Assembly: GCA_009746045.1 (NCBI GenBank)
Contig: RPFO01000164.1
Span: 1,702,399 to 1,766,398, forward strand
Source: Mesostigma viride
Taxonomy: Eukaryota; Streptophyta; Mesostigmatophyceae; Mesostigmatales; Mesostigmataceae
Direction: 5' to 3'
Length of the DNA: 64,000 bases
The notes below the pieces were generated by a model. That model searched no databases, was not told the DNA's origin, and saw only the letters and a program-made list of their open reading frames with translations. Numbering within the stretch: the stretch's first letter is position 1; every line of letters starts with the position of its first letter. Made by a program: the position numbers and the translations under genes. Below, piece after piece: positions 35,927 through 47,785 of this stretch.

Positions 35927-36365
35927 CTTCAGCTCCGGCAGAGCGCAAGGGGGAAGCCGGTATACTGGAGGGCGGCGGTCATCCACGTTGACCACAAGCC
36001 CTGGCAGCCCCCTCCTGCCACCTCAGACTAGGAATATATATACCAGTAGTGTAGATTAGTAAGGCTTAGCCTAGCATGTGGCCCCCGCGCATGTGCGCCC
36101 ATAATGGCCCCCATGGATGATGCCTTCAACATTTAGCCATGCTATGTCTATAATGGGACCCCCATGGATGTTGCATCAAGAATTTAGCCATTGTCTCCTT
36201 GATGCTATGCCTATGCAGAGAGATGCTCTCTGCCGAGAAGCCCTAGCCCTTGTATAGCCATGATGATCTTCCTCCCCCGTGCCAGGATCCCCCCCTTAGG
36301 CGGGTTGAACCTGAGATGTCCATCATGGCGGTGCGGGTGCCCTGGTGCACCTAGAGCAAGGGTAG

Positions 36366-36929
36366 TGTTACGTCCTGAACTTCTACCGCCACCTCTACCT
36401 CTAATGGGCCTGATGCTACCTAAATTGGTCAGGCCTCCTCTACTCAAACCCCTAGCGAAAGACGAACGAGACGGAGCTGATCTCAATGCATTCACGTATG
36501 TGTTACTGTAATACGCCATACAACCATTTACCCGAACCCGTTTATTCCAGGAATAGAGGAAGGAAACACACTACACTGCCGTGACCCAAGCCTATATGTG
36601 TTAATTCATTTAACACACGCCGAGTGACCACACGAGGGGTAGAACGTGCATAAATGGTCACCAACGGTCCAACACGCTCGGGCCGACATGGCCCTCGCCT
36701 ACAGATGCACCGGCACAGACACAGATGCACGCTGGTCCACTACATTCTACCAAAGGATAAGGACCACTAATAAAGTACGCGGCGCGGCGCCCAAAAGCAC
36801 CCAATGTACCACAGTACTGTTACGAGGACAATAGTGTCCCAGTTGGATCTACACGTAAACCTAGGGACGACCGAGGCAAGGGACCTAATTTACGTCCGTA
36901 ACTACAACGAATTGTTACGCGACGTAACA
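36366..36929 (-). repeat. 3' LTR
   Basis: 564 bp, begins tgttacgtcc and ends gacgtaaca on plus. It differs from the 5' LTR at one visible base near 36,734. It is preceded by GGTAG. Confidence 0.9.
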
Positions 36930-36944
36930 CCTCCCCCCCCCACA
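36930..36944 (-). promoter_or_regulatory. Polypurine tract of the LTR element
   Basis: On minus, a purine run (gtgggggggggagg) abuts the 3' LTR exactly, in the position of a plus-strand primer. Confidence 0.7.
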
Positions 36945-37299
36945 AAGGTAGGGAGCCCTCTCCCTACGCACAGGGAGGAAACCAAGGGGTAGGAAACCTA
37001 ATGCACCCAGCACACACCAACACAATCGGCAGGCCATCCAAGATACAAGCACCAACGTATTAACTCGGTCTCCACCACCACGCCGGGAGGTGTAGGGTTA
37101 GCCAGCACCAAGCCTGGTGGTAGGTTCCCCTAACTGCCTGGAACAGAGTCCTTGCCGGGGGGAACGGCACTGGGCAGGACACACAGAGTAAACAAATCAG
37201 TACCAAGGACCAAGAACGACCAGTCAACTGGCCAGAACGTGAGGGCGACTCTATATACCGGAGGGACAACACCCTCAGGTCGGGCCTAAGGCCCTCTAT

Positions 37300-39624
37300 C
37301 TAGTTGCCATCCGTCTGGTAAGTGCCACGGGAGGCCAGCAGGACATCCAGGTACGCCTGGTAGTGAGCCACATCATCGGCATTGTCGTGCCTATCTACAG
37401 TGAGGAAAACATCGGCCCACACGCCATCAGGAAAAAGACCCAGAAAGGCCCAGTAATACCTATGCTGCGTAAGAACGACCTGGCCACGGGCCCAGTCCAG
37501 GAAACCACAGGCAAAGAGGCGTAGGAAAGGCTCTACCGCGATCAAGCAGAGAGCCCGCAGGAGCAGGCGATGGTACCGGATCCGAGGGCGCAAACCCGTC
37601 GGGAAAAACAGATCTACCAGGGGCTCCACGTTAGACGGCCACATCCGGATGTGCCGAACCTCACGGGAGCGCCACCGACGGGCACACTGTCGCGATCCGA
37701 ACGTCTCGAGGTAGTCGCTAGCCCGTGGAGGAGGATGGCCACGGGAGTCCAGACCCTGGCCCGGGATGGGCGCTGGACGACGGGCATCCCACTCTAGGAT
37801 GGGCTGGAGAACCGTGCTGTACGTAGCACCCGGCACCGCAGGAAACTCTACCGTAAGGGCATCTGAGGCCATAATGCCCAGAGGCGGAGGGTAAGCCCAC
37901 TGGAACCCGCCGTAGGTGTCCAAGTCATTGTGACGCCTAGCCCAGCGATACAGAACGCGCCGAACCAGGATCTCGCCCTGGAACACCGGATCAGCTACAA
38001 TAACCATATCGAAAGGAGGCCGATCAGTCTCAACGGGTAGGCCACGGTCCCGCGGCGCCCGACACACCTGGGAGAACCCGTAGGACATGGGCGAAATGGC
38101 AAGCTCGGCGGAGGCGCGCGGCAGGTCACACTGGCGGCAGGCGAGCGCAGACATACCGTACCCAAGGACAGGCGTGTCGCGCGACTCCGGAGTCGCATGC
38201 ACCACAGAAGGGGCCCGATCCCGATCGCCCTCAGACAACTCCCGAAGGGAATCAGCAGCGCGGGTGGCGCGAGGATCAGAGCCGCTGGACCGAACAACCG
38301 CAGCCAAAGACCGCGGGGCCGAAGGGACAGGGGCCGAAGCAGGGGTAGGAACCGGCACAGACGCAGACGGCGCCGGTACAACAGGGGGTCGCGTCGGACC
38401 CGCTGCCGGAGGGGGTCGCGACGGACCCGCCACCGCAGCTGGCGCTCCGGTCTCCGGTGGCGGAGCACCCTCAGGCCACATGTTGAAAACAGGGCCCGTA
38501 GGGACAGGCAATCCGGCATACGACTGGTTACCATCCAAGCTCCAGTCGGGCACCGGAATCCTCTGCGGAGGACCACCCTCCCAAAGCCTGGGAAGACCGC
38601 CCGGGTCGCTGAAGAAACCCCGCGAGGGCGGCGCTGGCGCGGTGGACGGCCCGGAAGCGACGGCGGCGGGCGCGGCCGCTGGGGCGGAGGACTCGCGCCG
38701 AGGCGCAGGTAAGTCAGTAGCAGGCGCAGGGGCAGCCGAAGGCGTAGGAGCCGCAGCAACAGAAGAAACCGCAGCCGCCGAGGGCTCGCACAGCGCAGGC
38801 GGACCCGTAGACGTCGAGGCGACCGAAGGGGAAGGGGGCACAGATACAACAGACACCCCACCTGGCGTGGCTGGAGCGTGCGCCTGGGCCGCCATGAAGA
38901 CCCCGAAGGCCGCGGTCAGGGACTGGATCTGTGCCTGCATCGCAGAAACTGTCGCCGAAAGAGGATCAGGCTCACGATCAGAGCCCAAAGGGGTAGGCTC
39001 CACCGATGCGCGCCGGGCCGACCGTGGTGAAGACGGGACAGGGGAAGGAGCCGACACTGAAGAGGAGGACGCCACAGGGGAGGCCGAATACTCAGGCGTG
39101 TACTGTGCCTCGACTGGTGCGTCCGTAGGAGTAGGGTCGCCAAATGCTACGCCCGCTGTCTGGTCCGCGATCTCCATGAACTCAACCGCCCGTAGGAGGT
39201 CACAGGGGTTGTCATCTATATCTGCCTCGCCCTCGCCCGGAAGCCAGGGGAACACCTCCCGTAGGCAAGCGCGACCCACAGGGGTAGACAGGTAGGAAAA
39301 CACCCGGGGGCACTGAAGGACCGCGGCTATCTGCCCTAATGCTGGACAGCGGGAGCCGCATCCTAAAAGGCAATGCCCGGCATCGTCGAATCCATGCACA
39401 ACTAGCTGTTGCGGATCATCAGGGGCCGGGCCGAACCACGCGACCCCAAAGAGGGCAGCCCTGACTAAAGTCGCATGCTGAGCCTGGAGGGCAGGCTGAA
39501 TGGTGCCACCCGGATAACTGGAACGTGACACCCAGCGGCCCGGAAGGGCCTCGAAGTAGAGCTCTGGGTCCGGTGGTGGAGGGGAAGGTGGCCGGCTCTC
39601 CGACGGAGGGGTAGGATCAGCCAT
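37300..39624 (-). CDS. Large unrecognised ORF between integrase and 3' LTR of the fossil
   Basis: From the ATG at 39,624 the frame runs 774 codons; the upstream-extended frame is 816. It has three zones: a compact N-terminal part of about 170 residues, a long Pro/Ala/Ser linker, and a C-terminal part of about 270 residues rich in Arg and aromatics. I find no signal peptide, no clear membrane anchor and no known domain. Base composition is much more GC-rich than gag-pol. The position is where some families carry an extra ORF. It looks whole. A shadow frame on plus (38,087-39,295) follows from the composition. Confidence 0.6.
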   Translation of the reverse strand: MADPTPPSESRPPSPPPPDPELYFEALPGRWVSRSSYPGGTIQPALQAQHATLVRAALFGVAWFGPAPDDPQQLVVHGFDDAGHCLLGCGSRCPALGQIAAVLQCPRVFSYLSTPVGRACLREVFPWLPGEGEADIDDNPCDLLRAVEFMEIADQTAGVAFGDPTPTDAPVEAQYTPEYSASPVASSSSVSAPSPVPSSPRSARRASVEPTPLGSDREPDPLSATVSAMQAQIQSLTAAFGVFMAAQAHAPATPGGVSVVSVPPSPSVASTSTGPPALCEPSAAAVSSVAAAPTPSAAPAPATDLPAPRRESSAPAAAPAAVASGPSTAPAPPSRGFFSDPGGLPRLWEGGPPQRIPVPDWSLDGNQSYAGLPVPTGPVFNMWPEGAPPPETGAPAAVAGPSRPPPAAGPTRPPVVPAPSASVPVPTPASAPVPSAPRSLAAVVRSSGSDPRATRAADSLRELSEGDRDRAPSVVHATPESRDTPVLGYGMSALACRQCDLPRASAELAISPMSYGFSQVCRAPRDRGLPVETDRPPFDMVIVADPVFQGEILVRRVLYRWARRHNDLDTYGGFQWAYPPPLGIMASDALTVEFPAVPGATYSTVLQPILEWDARRPAPIPGQGLDSRGHPPPRASDYLETFGSRQCARRWRSREVRHIRMWPSNVEPLVDLFFPTGLRPRIRYHRLLLRALCLIAVEPFLRLFACGFLDWARGQVVLTQHRYYWAFLGLFPDGVWADVFLTVDRHDNADDVAHYQAYLDVLLASRGTYQTDGN

Positions 39625-39759
39625 GATGGCTGCGGAGGGGAGGGGACAACCAACCACCCACCAACAGCAGAAATACGATAAGGGAGGGGTAGGTTGCCAG
39701 CTAGAGCTGGTGTAGGGTTTTGTAGTCCTGCAACAAACGGCTACAACCATCTAACTCAC

Positions 39760-40080
39760 TCTCCGTGTACCATACTTTATCTACCTCACCACGAGCATAC
39801 ATCCATTTCACCTTATACACTGGCGCTGGGTACCGCGACCCTTTTTGATATCTCTATGGGCCACGATACTCTCTACCTCGTCTTCTACCTCACCAGTGTC
39901 AGGGTTATGCTCTAAAGGGGCAGGAGCTAGTTCTCTACCAGCGAACGTGCTTTGGTGATAAAGCTTAAAAGCTGGCTTCTATTATGGAAGGTGTTAGAAT
40001 GTGTCTGCCAAGAGGTAGGGATATCGATTTTATATAGGAAATTGCCTACTCTAGCTAGACAACACACGGAAGGGTCCTAA
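39760..40080 (-). pseudogene. Chromodomain-like C-terminal part of integrase (fossil)
   Basis: Translated minus-strand pieces resemble the end of chromovirus integrase: a GPF-type segment followed by an EVESIVAHR-like and a W-Y-T-E-S-E-L-like segment. This supports the chromovirus assignment. It belongs to the broken LTR element. Confidence 0.45.
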
Positions 40081-40106
40081 GAAGGCGGGCCTAAGTTTCA
40101 CCCTAA

Positions 40107-41809
40107 CCCCTAAATGGGCGGAAATGCTGCCGATAAATCGGCAGTAACTCACCTATTTTGTAAACCAGCCCCTGTACAACCTAGCAATATCCAATGGCTG
40201 TCCTTGGGGGGCAAGCATGTCCATGAGTTGCCCTAAGCCATGATATATCACAACCTCACATATATTCATCGTAGGCCATGTATAACTGCCGTCAAAGTCA
40301 GGGGGGTCAAGACGAGCGTTTTCATTTTTGGTAGAATGTGCATTTTGAATTATGTTGTAAGAGCTAGGCACCTACCACTTCAGGGATGATAAACAATTAG
40401 TTGCTGAACAGTTTGAGCCATTGGGGTCATCATTTGGGTGGGTATACCAGCAGTTACACCCAGTACAGCCCATAGGGGTACCGTTGGTAAAAAGCAACCA
40501 AGGGGGTAGGAGTGGGCATCCTACCTACTAATACCTACTAATATGGCCCCCAACCATGCCAAACAATACATTTCCCTTCCGCAATGATGGGGAAACATAA
40601 CTGCATCATCACACTGCCCTTACATGGCACCTATGTGCAGGTGCCACCTTGTCCATGCACGTAGGTAACGTGGTACGGATACCCTACGCAAGGCATGCAT
40701 TCTAGGAGGCAGCCACCAACAAACTAGTGATTTTAAGCCTATTTCAGCCTGCCCTAGCAAGGATAAACTAGGCCTAAGCTGCTATAGCTTTCCAGGTGAT
40801 GGCCAGCACACCTGGTGGCACATGCTGACAATGGGAAGCTTCTACTCACCGGTTACATGCTTGATGATGCCACAGAGACCAGCCAACTGCCTCACACTCA
40901 TGCAATATGTGTGTGGGAAATGTATAACAAACATATATGGAGGTATTCAAACCCATACAGCCTCTAAAACTTATCACCATCACCCTGTGGCAGGTCAACT
41001 GACTGAGGGAAGCATCTATTAAAGAAGGGTGTTTTAGAAAGGGGCCAGGCCAGGGTCAAGAAAGAGCATGAATAATGCAAAAAGAATGTGCTACACAAGC
41101 TAGAACGTATATATAAACGTCAAACATCGATAGGAAAACGATGCTTAAGCTTTACCAGGCATGGATGGCGTTACCTTGGCCCAGGCGGTGGCCGCAAAAT
41201 GGCGCATTTCGGCACACCAAAGTTGTGCAGCATGGTCGCTGGATTCGGCGATTTCTGGCCACCCTTGCACGTTTACGACTAATATGTATCATAAAAAGTA
41301 CAAAGAAACCGATATATCCTTTAAAATACGCCGGAAAGGTATTGCTGTCAACGTTTCTATCGTCCGGCCTGATCGCAGTTTTTTCCAGCAAGAACGCTGC
41401 CGACACCTATCAAATGGCATTCCCGCGAACCAAAAATTGGCCTGTATGATCTTTAGGACGTATAAAATCAATATCCTAAGTTTGGCCAGAAAATTCGAAC
41501 GCAAACGTAAATGCCATGCGTGGGCGCAAGCCGCCATGGCCAGGTCGTCGTTTTCCGGAATGCACGTTGTACGTGAAAAAGTACCCTGACCCCTTGTACT
41601 TTGACGGTCTGGAACACCTGTTAAACTTGGTCAAAATATAGCAAACCCTAGTATCATGTTCTGGAGAAACTTATAAACTTTCATTCTTCTCAGCTAAACG
41701 TTTCCTAATTCCCAATAGTATTCTTGCAAACTGGTCCCCCGAGTAGGTGCCGACAAATCGGCTGTAAGTCACTTTTTGGCGGAAAATCGGCAGCAAGACC
41801 ATTTAGGGG
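40107..41809 (+). mobile_element. TTAA-class non-autonomous DNA element, copy B
   Basis: 1,703 bp with CCCCTAAATGG termini, flanked by ctaa on the left and ttaa on the right. It is inserted in the LTR element between the integrase core and the chromodomain-like part. It is almost identical to copy A in inverse orientation. A 142-codon frame (41,161-41,589) stays open here and in copies C and D, but has no known domain and is not kept in the divergent relative at 49,341. Confidence 0.8.
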
Positions 41810-42668
41810 TTAAGTTCTGCTTCGAACTTGTGAGCAAAACGGCCAACACGGGGGCCTTCTACTAATACTAGATCTCCTATATCTATTTCAGGCGCTCTTC
41901 TATCTAAGGAGGCACGCAACCTAGCAAGGTACTTAGACTGAGCCTTTTGGTATACCCTGAAATCGCGTGATCATGTGCATTTTTCATTTTATCTAGCAAG
42001 GCCTGTACACCTTCTACAGTATCCCGGGACACATCGTCCCTGCATGTCCCGTAGAGGACTAGCTAAGAGAGAGGTAGGAGTAAGAGGCTGTCTACCAGTA
42101 TCTAGGAAGAAAGGCGTATAGCCATGCGCAGCCTGGGGGCAATTGTTAAGGGAGAACTCTACCAAGCATAAATAATCCTCCCAATCACTCCCCGAGCCAT
42201 TAACATAGTGCCTAAGCGCTTCTTCCACTACCCTATTAAGACGCTCTACTAGATGAGAGGAGGAGGAGTGGTAGGCAGTACCGAACGTAACCTTGGTACC
42301 GATAGCAGCGAAAAACTGCTGCCAAAAGTCAGAGGTAAATAGCTTATCTTTATCACTAATAAACTGCCTACTCAAACCATGATATCTGTAAACGTTATTA
42401 AGATATAGGCGTGCGCAATCGCGTGCGGTGAGTTCTAAAGGACACGGCACGAGATGACACATATACGAGTAAAACGATCTACGAAAACAAGGATCTGGGC
42501 GTTACCTCTATCATTCTTCCTAAAAGGTCCTACAAAATCCATCATGATGGAGTCCCACGGCATGATGGGATCAGGCAGGGTCCTAGGTTCTGCTATCTGT
42601 CCTACATTATTGGGTTTCATCTCCTGGCAAGATTGACAGGTTCTAACATACTCATCTACATCCTTTAA

Positions 42669-45600
42669 CCCCTCATTGGTCCCGGGTTGGTCAGTACGCC
42701 GTACGGAGCCGCAGAAGTACGGGAAAACGTACACTGAAGGCCTCCGCCGTATGTACGCGTACTTTACTTCAGAATACGCGGTTTGGACTTAGAATTTTTC
42801 GGGGGTACCAGCGGGCAGCGGGCACTGGCGCGGTGCCCAGGTTCTGGGCGCGTCGCGTTCACTGCACATTTGAGATTTTTACTACTAGAAGTAGATGCGT
42901 ACAGTTCTTTCCATAAAGCGCAAGCCTTGCAAAATCTTTGGCCGGTAGGAGACAGCTAGGACTAGGTACATCACGCATAATGACAGCAAATGCCAGCTGT
43001 GCTACTGACGGTGTAATGCAATATAGCGAGGACGAGGCCAGTGCGACTGTGCGATAGTGTGCAGCCATTTTCGATTTGCAGCCATGCCGAAGAAAGGGCC
43101 TGAATGGGATTTCGTTGTCGAGAAGAAAGAAGCAGTCACGGATGCTGTTAGTAACACAACGCAGTATGTGTCGAGGATGTTCTGCTCATTTTGCAACAAG
43201 AACTTCTCCTACAAGGCGGGGCCAATAAGCGTATTCCGAGTCCGTGCACACTTTGCCGGAATCGCAGGGGAAGGGGTGTTACCCTGCGACAAAATTCCAC
43301 CGAATATCCGGAACAGGTTTCTCAGGATTGCTAACAACAAGTTGCAGAAGTCAGACGCCAAGAAGGTGCACACTTTGAACAGGGCAATGGCGGAGATGGG
43401 AGGGGCTGCGCCGGCTGACTTGTCGTCGGTTCCCAGCAAGCATCAAGGCCAGCTGAGCATCACCAAATGGCTGGTTCCCGTCGACGAACAAGGTATCCAG
43501 CTGCTGGCTGCCGAATTTTTTATCGAGAACGGCATTGCCTTCAATGCGGCTGAGAGCGCCTCTTTCAAGCAGATGGTGGCCGGCATGATCCAATACAAAG
43601 GAGGGCACGTCACCCCTCCTTCTCGGAAGTTGTTGGGTGGCGAGCTGCTCGTGAAGAAGTTAGTTGTGTCTTATGTCCTCTCATGCATTATATAGTGGAT
43701 GGCTTTCCTTACAATTAACTAATTAATTGATTCCTTACAGTTCCCGTTGCAGTCTGCTCCCCCCAGCATTTAACAAATCATAATCAGATAGGATTGCAGG
43801 GCATAAATTAATGGAAGATGTTAATAAATAAGCATATACACCAAATTTCAGTTGCAATAACTGCATGACCATCATCAAGGAGCGTGCTAATTGGGTGACT
43901 GACAATTGGACCACAAAAACGGTCGCGTATTTTACCGCCGCGTATTTTACACCCCCCACGTATAATACGCGTATTTTAGGTCCGCGTATTATACCCCGTA
44001 CCCGTATTTGCCAACCTAGCATTGGTCCCATTTAAAGCCGAAAAATCGGCTGCAAAATGCTAAATTTGCAAACCACCCCACACCCAACCTACCAACATCC
44101 AAGGGCTGTCCTTGGGGGTCAAGCATGTCCATGAGTTGCCCTTCGGGGTGAGCTATCACAACCTAACATATCTGCAGGGTAGGCCATAGAAAACTACCGC
44201 CAAAGTTAGGGGGGTCGAGACGCGCGTTTTCATTTTTGGTAGAATGTGCATTTTGAATTATGTTATAAGACCTAGGCACCTACCACTTCAGGGATGATAA
44301 ACAATTAGTTGCTGAACAGTTTGAGCCATTGGGGTCATCATTTGGGTGGGTATACCAGCAGTTACACCCAGTACAGCCCATAGGGGTACCGTTGGTAAAA
44401 AGCAACCAAGGGGGTAGGGGTGGGCATACTACCTACTAATACCTACTAATATGGCCCCCAACCATGCCATACAATACATTTCCCTTCCACAATGATGGGG
44501 AAACATAACTGCATCATCACACTGCCCTTGCATGGCACCTATGTGCAGGTGCCACCTTGTCCATGCACGTAGGTAACGTGGTACGGATACCCTACGCAAG
44601 GCATACATTATAGGAGGCAGCCACCAACAAACTAGTGACGTTGAGCCTATTTCAGCCTGCCCTAGCAAGGATAAACTAGGCCTAAGCTGCTATAGCTTGC
44701 CAGGTGATGGCCAGCACACCTGGTGGCACATGCTGTCAATGGGAAGCTTTTACTCACCAGTTACGTGCTTGATGATGCCACAGAGACCAGCCAACTGCCT
44801 CACAATCATGCAATATGTGTATGGGAAATGTATAACAAACATATATGGAGGTATTCAAACCCATACAGCATCTAAAACTTATCACCATCACCCTGTAGCA
44901 GGTCAACTGACTGAGGGAAGCATCTATTAAAGAAGGGTGTTTTAGAAAGGGGCCAGGCCAGGGTCAAGAAAGAGCATGAATAATGCAAAAAGAATGTGCT
45001 ACACAAGCTAGAACGTATATATAAATGTCAAACATCGATAGGAAAACGATGCTGAAGCTTTACCAGGCATGGATGGCGTTACCTTGGCCCAGGCGGTGGC
45101 CGCAAAATGGCGCATTTCGGCACACCAAAGTTGTGCAGCATGGTCGCTGGATTCGGCGATTTCTTGCCACCCTTGCACGTTTATGACTACTATGTATCGT
45201 AATAAGTACAAAGAAACCAATATATCCTTTAAAATACGCCGGAAAGGTATTGCTGTCAACGTTTCTATCGTCCGGCCTGATCGCAGTTTTTTCCAGCAAG
45301 AACGCTGCCGACACCTATCAAATGGCATTCCCGCGAACCAAAAATTGGCCTGTATGATCTTTAGGACGTATAAAATCAATTTCCTAAGTTTGGCCAGAAA
45401 ATTCGAACGCAAACGTAAATGCCATGCGTGGGCGCAAGCCGCCATGGCCAGGTCGTCGTTTTCCGGAATGCACGTTTTACGTGAAAAAGTACCCTGACCC
45501 CTTGTACTTTGACCGGCCAGAACACCTCTATAACTTTGTCAGAAGTATGCGAACCCTAGTACCATGCTGTGAGGAAAATTATAAACTTTTGATCTTCTCA

Positions 45601-45717
45601 GCTAAACGTTTCCTAATTCTCAATAGTTTTCGCGCAATTTGGTCCCCCGCGGAGCAGCCGATGCATCGGCTGCAAGTCGATTTTTGGCGGAAAATCGGCT
45701 GCAAGACCAATGAGGGG
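42669..45717 (+). mobile_element. TTAA-class non-autonomous DNA element, copy C, itself carrying a hAT element
   Basis: The left terminus CCCCTCATTGGTC begins after TTAA (42,665-42,668), and the right terminus GACCAATGAGGGG ends before TTAA (45,718-45,721). The left arm is interrupted after 13 bp by a hAT element and resumes at 44,020. Without the insert it is about 1.7 kb and alignable to A, B and D, with several percent divergence. The terminal bases CCCCTCATTGG differ from CCCCTAAATGG in the other copies. Confidence 0.75.
42682..44019 (+). mobile_element. hAT element, internally deleted, nested in copy C
   Basis: An 8-bp target duplication, cattggtc, flanks it (42,674-42,681 and 44,020-44,027). 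The ends are imperfect inverted repeats (left ccgggttggtcagtacg; right, read inward, ctaggttggcaaatacg). Subterminal gcgtattt motifs are repeated. The element holds only the N-terminal part of a transposase (43,084-43,695): a BED-type finger (CSFC then RAHFAGIAGEGVLPC) and the hAT signature around FFIENGIAFNAAESASFKQM. The catalytic domain is missing, so it is non-autonomous. Confidence 0.85.
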
Positions 45718-45721
45718 TTAA

Positions 45722-47785
45722 CCCCTAAATGGGCAGAAATACTGCCGATGCATCGGCTGTAACTTCACAATTTTGCAAACCAGATGCCATCCAACCCACC
45801 CATATCCAATGGCTGTCCTTGGGGGCCAAGCATGTCCATGAGTTGCCCTTCGGGTTGGTATATCACAACCTTACATATATTAAAAATATAATTACTTACA
45901 GCAGAGTGAAATCACTCAAACCAAAGCAAACGCCCAGCTATAAACTCTATATACAGAGCCATGTCAAAGCTCTATACTACGATAAGACCAATGGAAACGC
46001 CTAACGGGAGGAACCTAATAGCCCTGCTGCACCGCAAAATCAGCCCGCGTACGGCGGAGCATGATGTCAGCCATGGCCTGAGTCAGCGCCACCGACAAGC
46101 GCTGACGCCAATATGACGTCCAGGTCCGCGCCGACCATGGGGCCCGCTGGCCCTCCAGGTCCAGCCGGTCCTCCCGGAGCCGGCAACACTCCTTGAAGAA
46201 GGCGGAGGTCAGGGGCCCCATGGCCCCAAACTTACATATATGCAGGGTAGGCCATGTATAACTGCCGTCAAAGTCAGGGGGGTCAAGACGAGCGTTTTCA
46301 TTTTTGGTAGAATGTGCATTTTGAATTATGTTGTAAGAGCTAGGCACCTACCACTTCAGGGATGATAAACAATTAGTTGCTGAACAGTTTGAGCCATGGG
46401 GGTCATCATTTGGGTGGGTATACCAGCAGTTACACCCAGTACAGCCCATAGGGGTACCGTTGGTAAAAAGCAACCAAGGGGGTAGGGGTGGGCATACTAC
46501 CTACTAATACCTACTAAAAATGTCCCCCAACCATGCCACACAATACATTTCCCTTCCACAATGATGGGGAAACATAACTGCATCATCACACTGCCCTTAC
46601 ATGGCACCTATGTGCAGGTGCCACCTTGTCCATGCACGTAGGTAACGTGGTACGGATACCCTACGCAAGGCATGCATTCTAGGAGGCAGCCACCAACAAA
46701 CTAGTGATTTTAAGCCTATTTCAGCTTGCCCTAGCAAGGATAAACTAGGCCTAAGCTGCTATAGCTTGCCAGGTGATGGCCAGCACACCTGGTGGCACAT
46801 GCTGACAATGGGAAGCTTTCATTACTCACCGGGTACATGCTTGATGATGCCACAGAGACCAGCCAACTGCCTCACACTCATGCAATATGTGTGTGGGAAA
46901 TGTATAACAAACATATATGGAGGTATTCAAACCCATACAGCCTCTAAAACTTATCACCATCACACTATGGCAGGTCAACTGACTGAGGGAAGCATCTAAG
47001 AATGGTGTTTTAGGAAGGGGCCAGGCCATGGTCAAGAAAGAGTATGAATAATGAAGAAAGAATGTGCTACACAAGCTAGAACGTATATATAAACGTCAAA
47101 CATCGATAAGAAAACGATAACTCAGCTTTACCTGGCATGGCTGGCATTACCTTGGCCCAGGCGGTGGCCGCAAAATGGCGCATTTCGGCACACCAAAGTT
47201 GTGCAGCATGGTCGCTAGATTCGACGATTTCTGGCCACCCTTGCACGTTTACGACTACAAATCATCATAACAAGTACAAAGAAACCGATATATCCTTTAA
47301 AATACGCCGGAAAGGTATTGCTGTCAACGTTTCTATCGTCCGGCCTGATCGCAGTTTTTTCCAGCAAGAACGCTGCCGACACCAATCAAATGGCATTCCC
47401 GCGAACCAAAAATTGGCCTGTATCATCTTTAGGACGTATAAAATCAATTTCCTGAGTTTGGTCAGAAAATTCGAACGAAAACGTAAATGCCATGCGTGTG
47501 CGCAAGCCGCCATGGCCAGGTCGTCGTTTTCCGGAATGCACGTTCTACGTGAAAAAGTACCCTGACCCCTTGTACTTTGACCGGCCAGAACACCTCTATA
47601 ACTTTGTCAGAAGTATGCAAACCCTAGTACCATGCTGTGAGGAAAATTATAAACTTTCGATCTTCTCAGCTAAACTTTTCCTAATTCTCAATAGTTTTCG
47701 CGGCATTTGGTCCCCCGAGAAGGGGCCGACGTGTCGGCTGTAACTCAGTTTTAGGCGGAAAATCGGCAGCCAGACCATTTAGGGG
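45722..47785 (+). mobile_element. TTAA-class non-autonomous DNA element, copy D
   Basis: It begins CCCCTAAATGG directly after the TTAA that closes copy C and ends ccatttagggg before TTAA (47,786-47,789). C and D therefore share the middle TTAA. Without a 361-bp LINE insertion and its duplication, D is 1,703 bp, the same length as copy B. Confidence 0.8.
45881..46230 (-). mobile_element. 5'-truncated LINE 3' end inserted in copy D
   Basis: 350 bp are bounded by an 11-bp direct repeat, cttacatatat (45,870-45,880 and 46,231-46,241). On minus it encodes a C-terminal protein tail (WTSYWRQRLSVALTQAMADI, ending QQGY and stop), then a 3' UTR ending in an AT-rich taattatattttta tail. Truncation and target duplication fit target-primed reverse transcription. 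The peptide family is not identified. Confidence 0.65.

Noticed and set aside
38087-39295. 402-codon plus-strand protein
   Set aside because: Antisense shadow of the GC-rich ORF in the LTR element.
33808-41809. A composite transposon with copies A and B as inverted ends
   Set aside because: The LTR element's boundary and target duplication lie between A and B, and each copy has its own TTAA-type flanks, so they inserted independently.
42682-44019. A host BED-finger gene
   Set aside because: 8-bp duplication, hAT-type termini and absence of the rest of a coding region show it is a deleted hAT element.
41161-47565. A conserved 142-residue protein encoded by copies B, C and D
   Set aside because: The copies are too similar for the open frame to be informative, the opposite strand is open as well, copy A has only a shorter version and the divergent relative E1 does not keep it.
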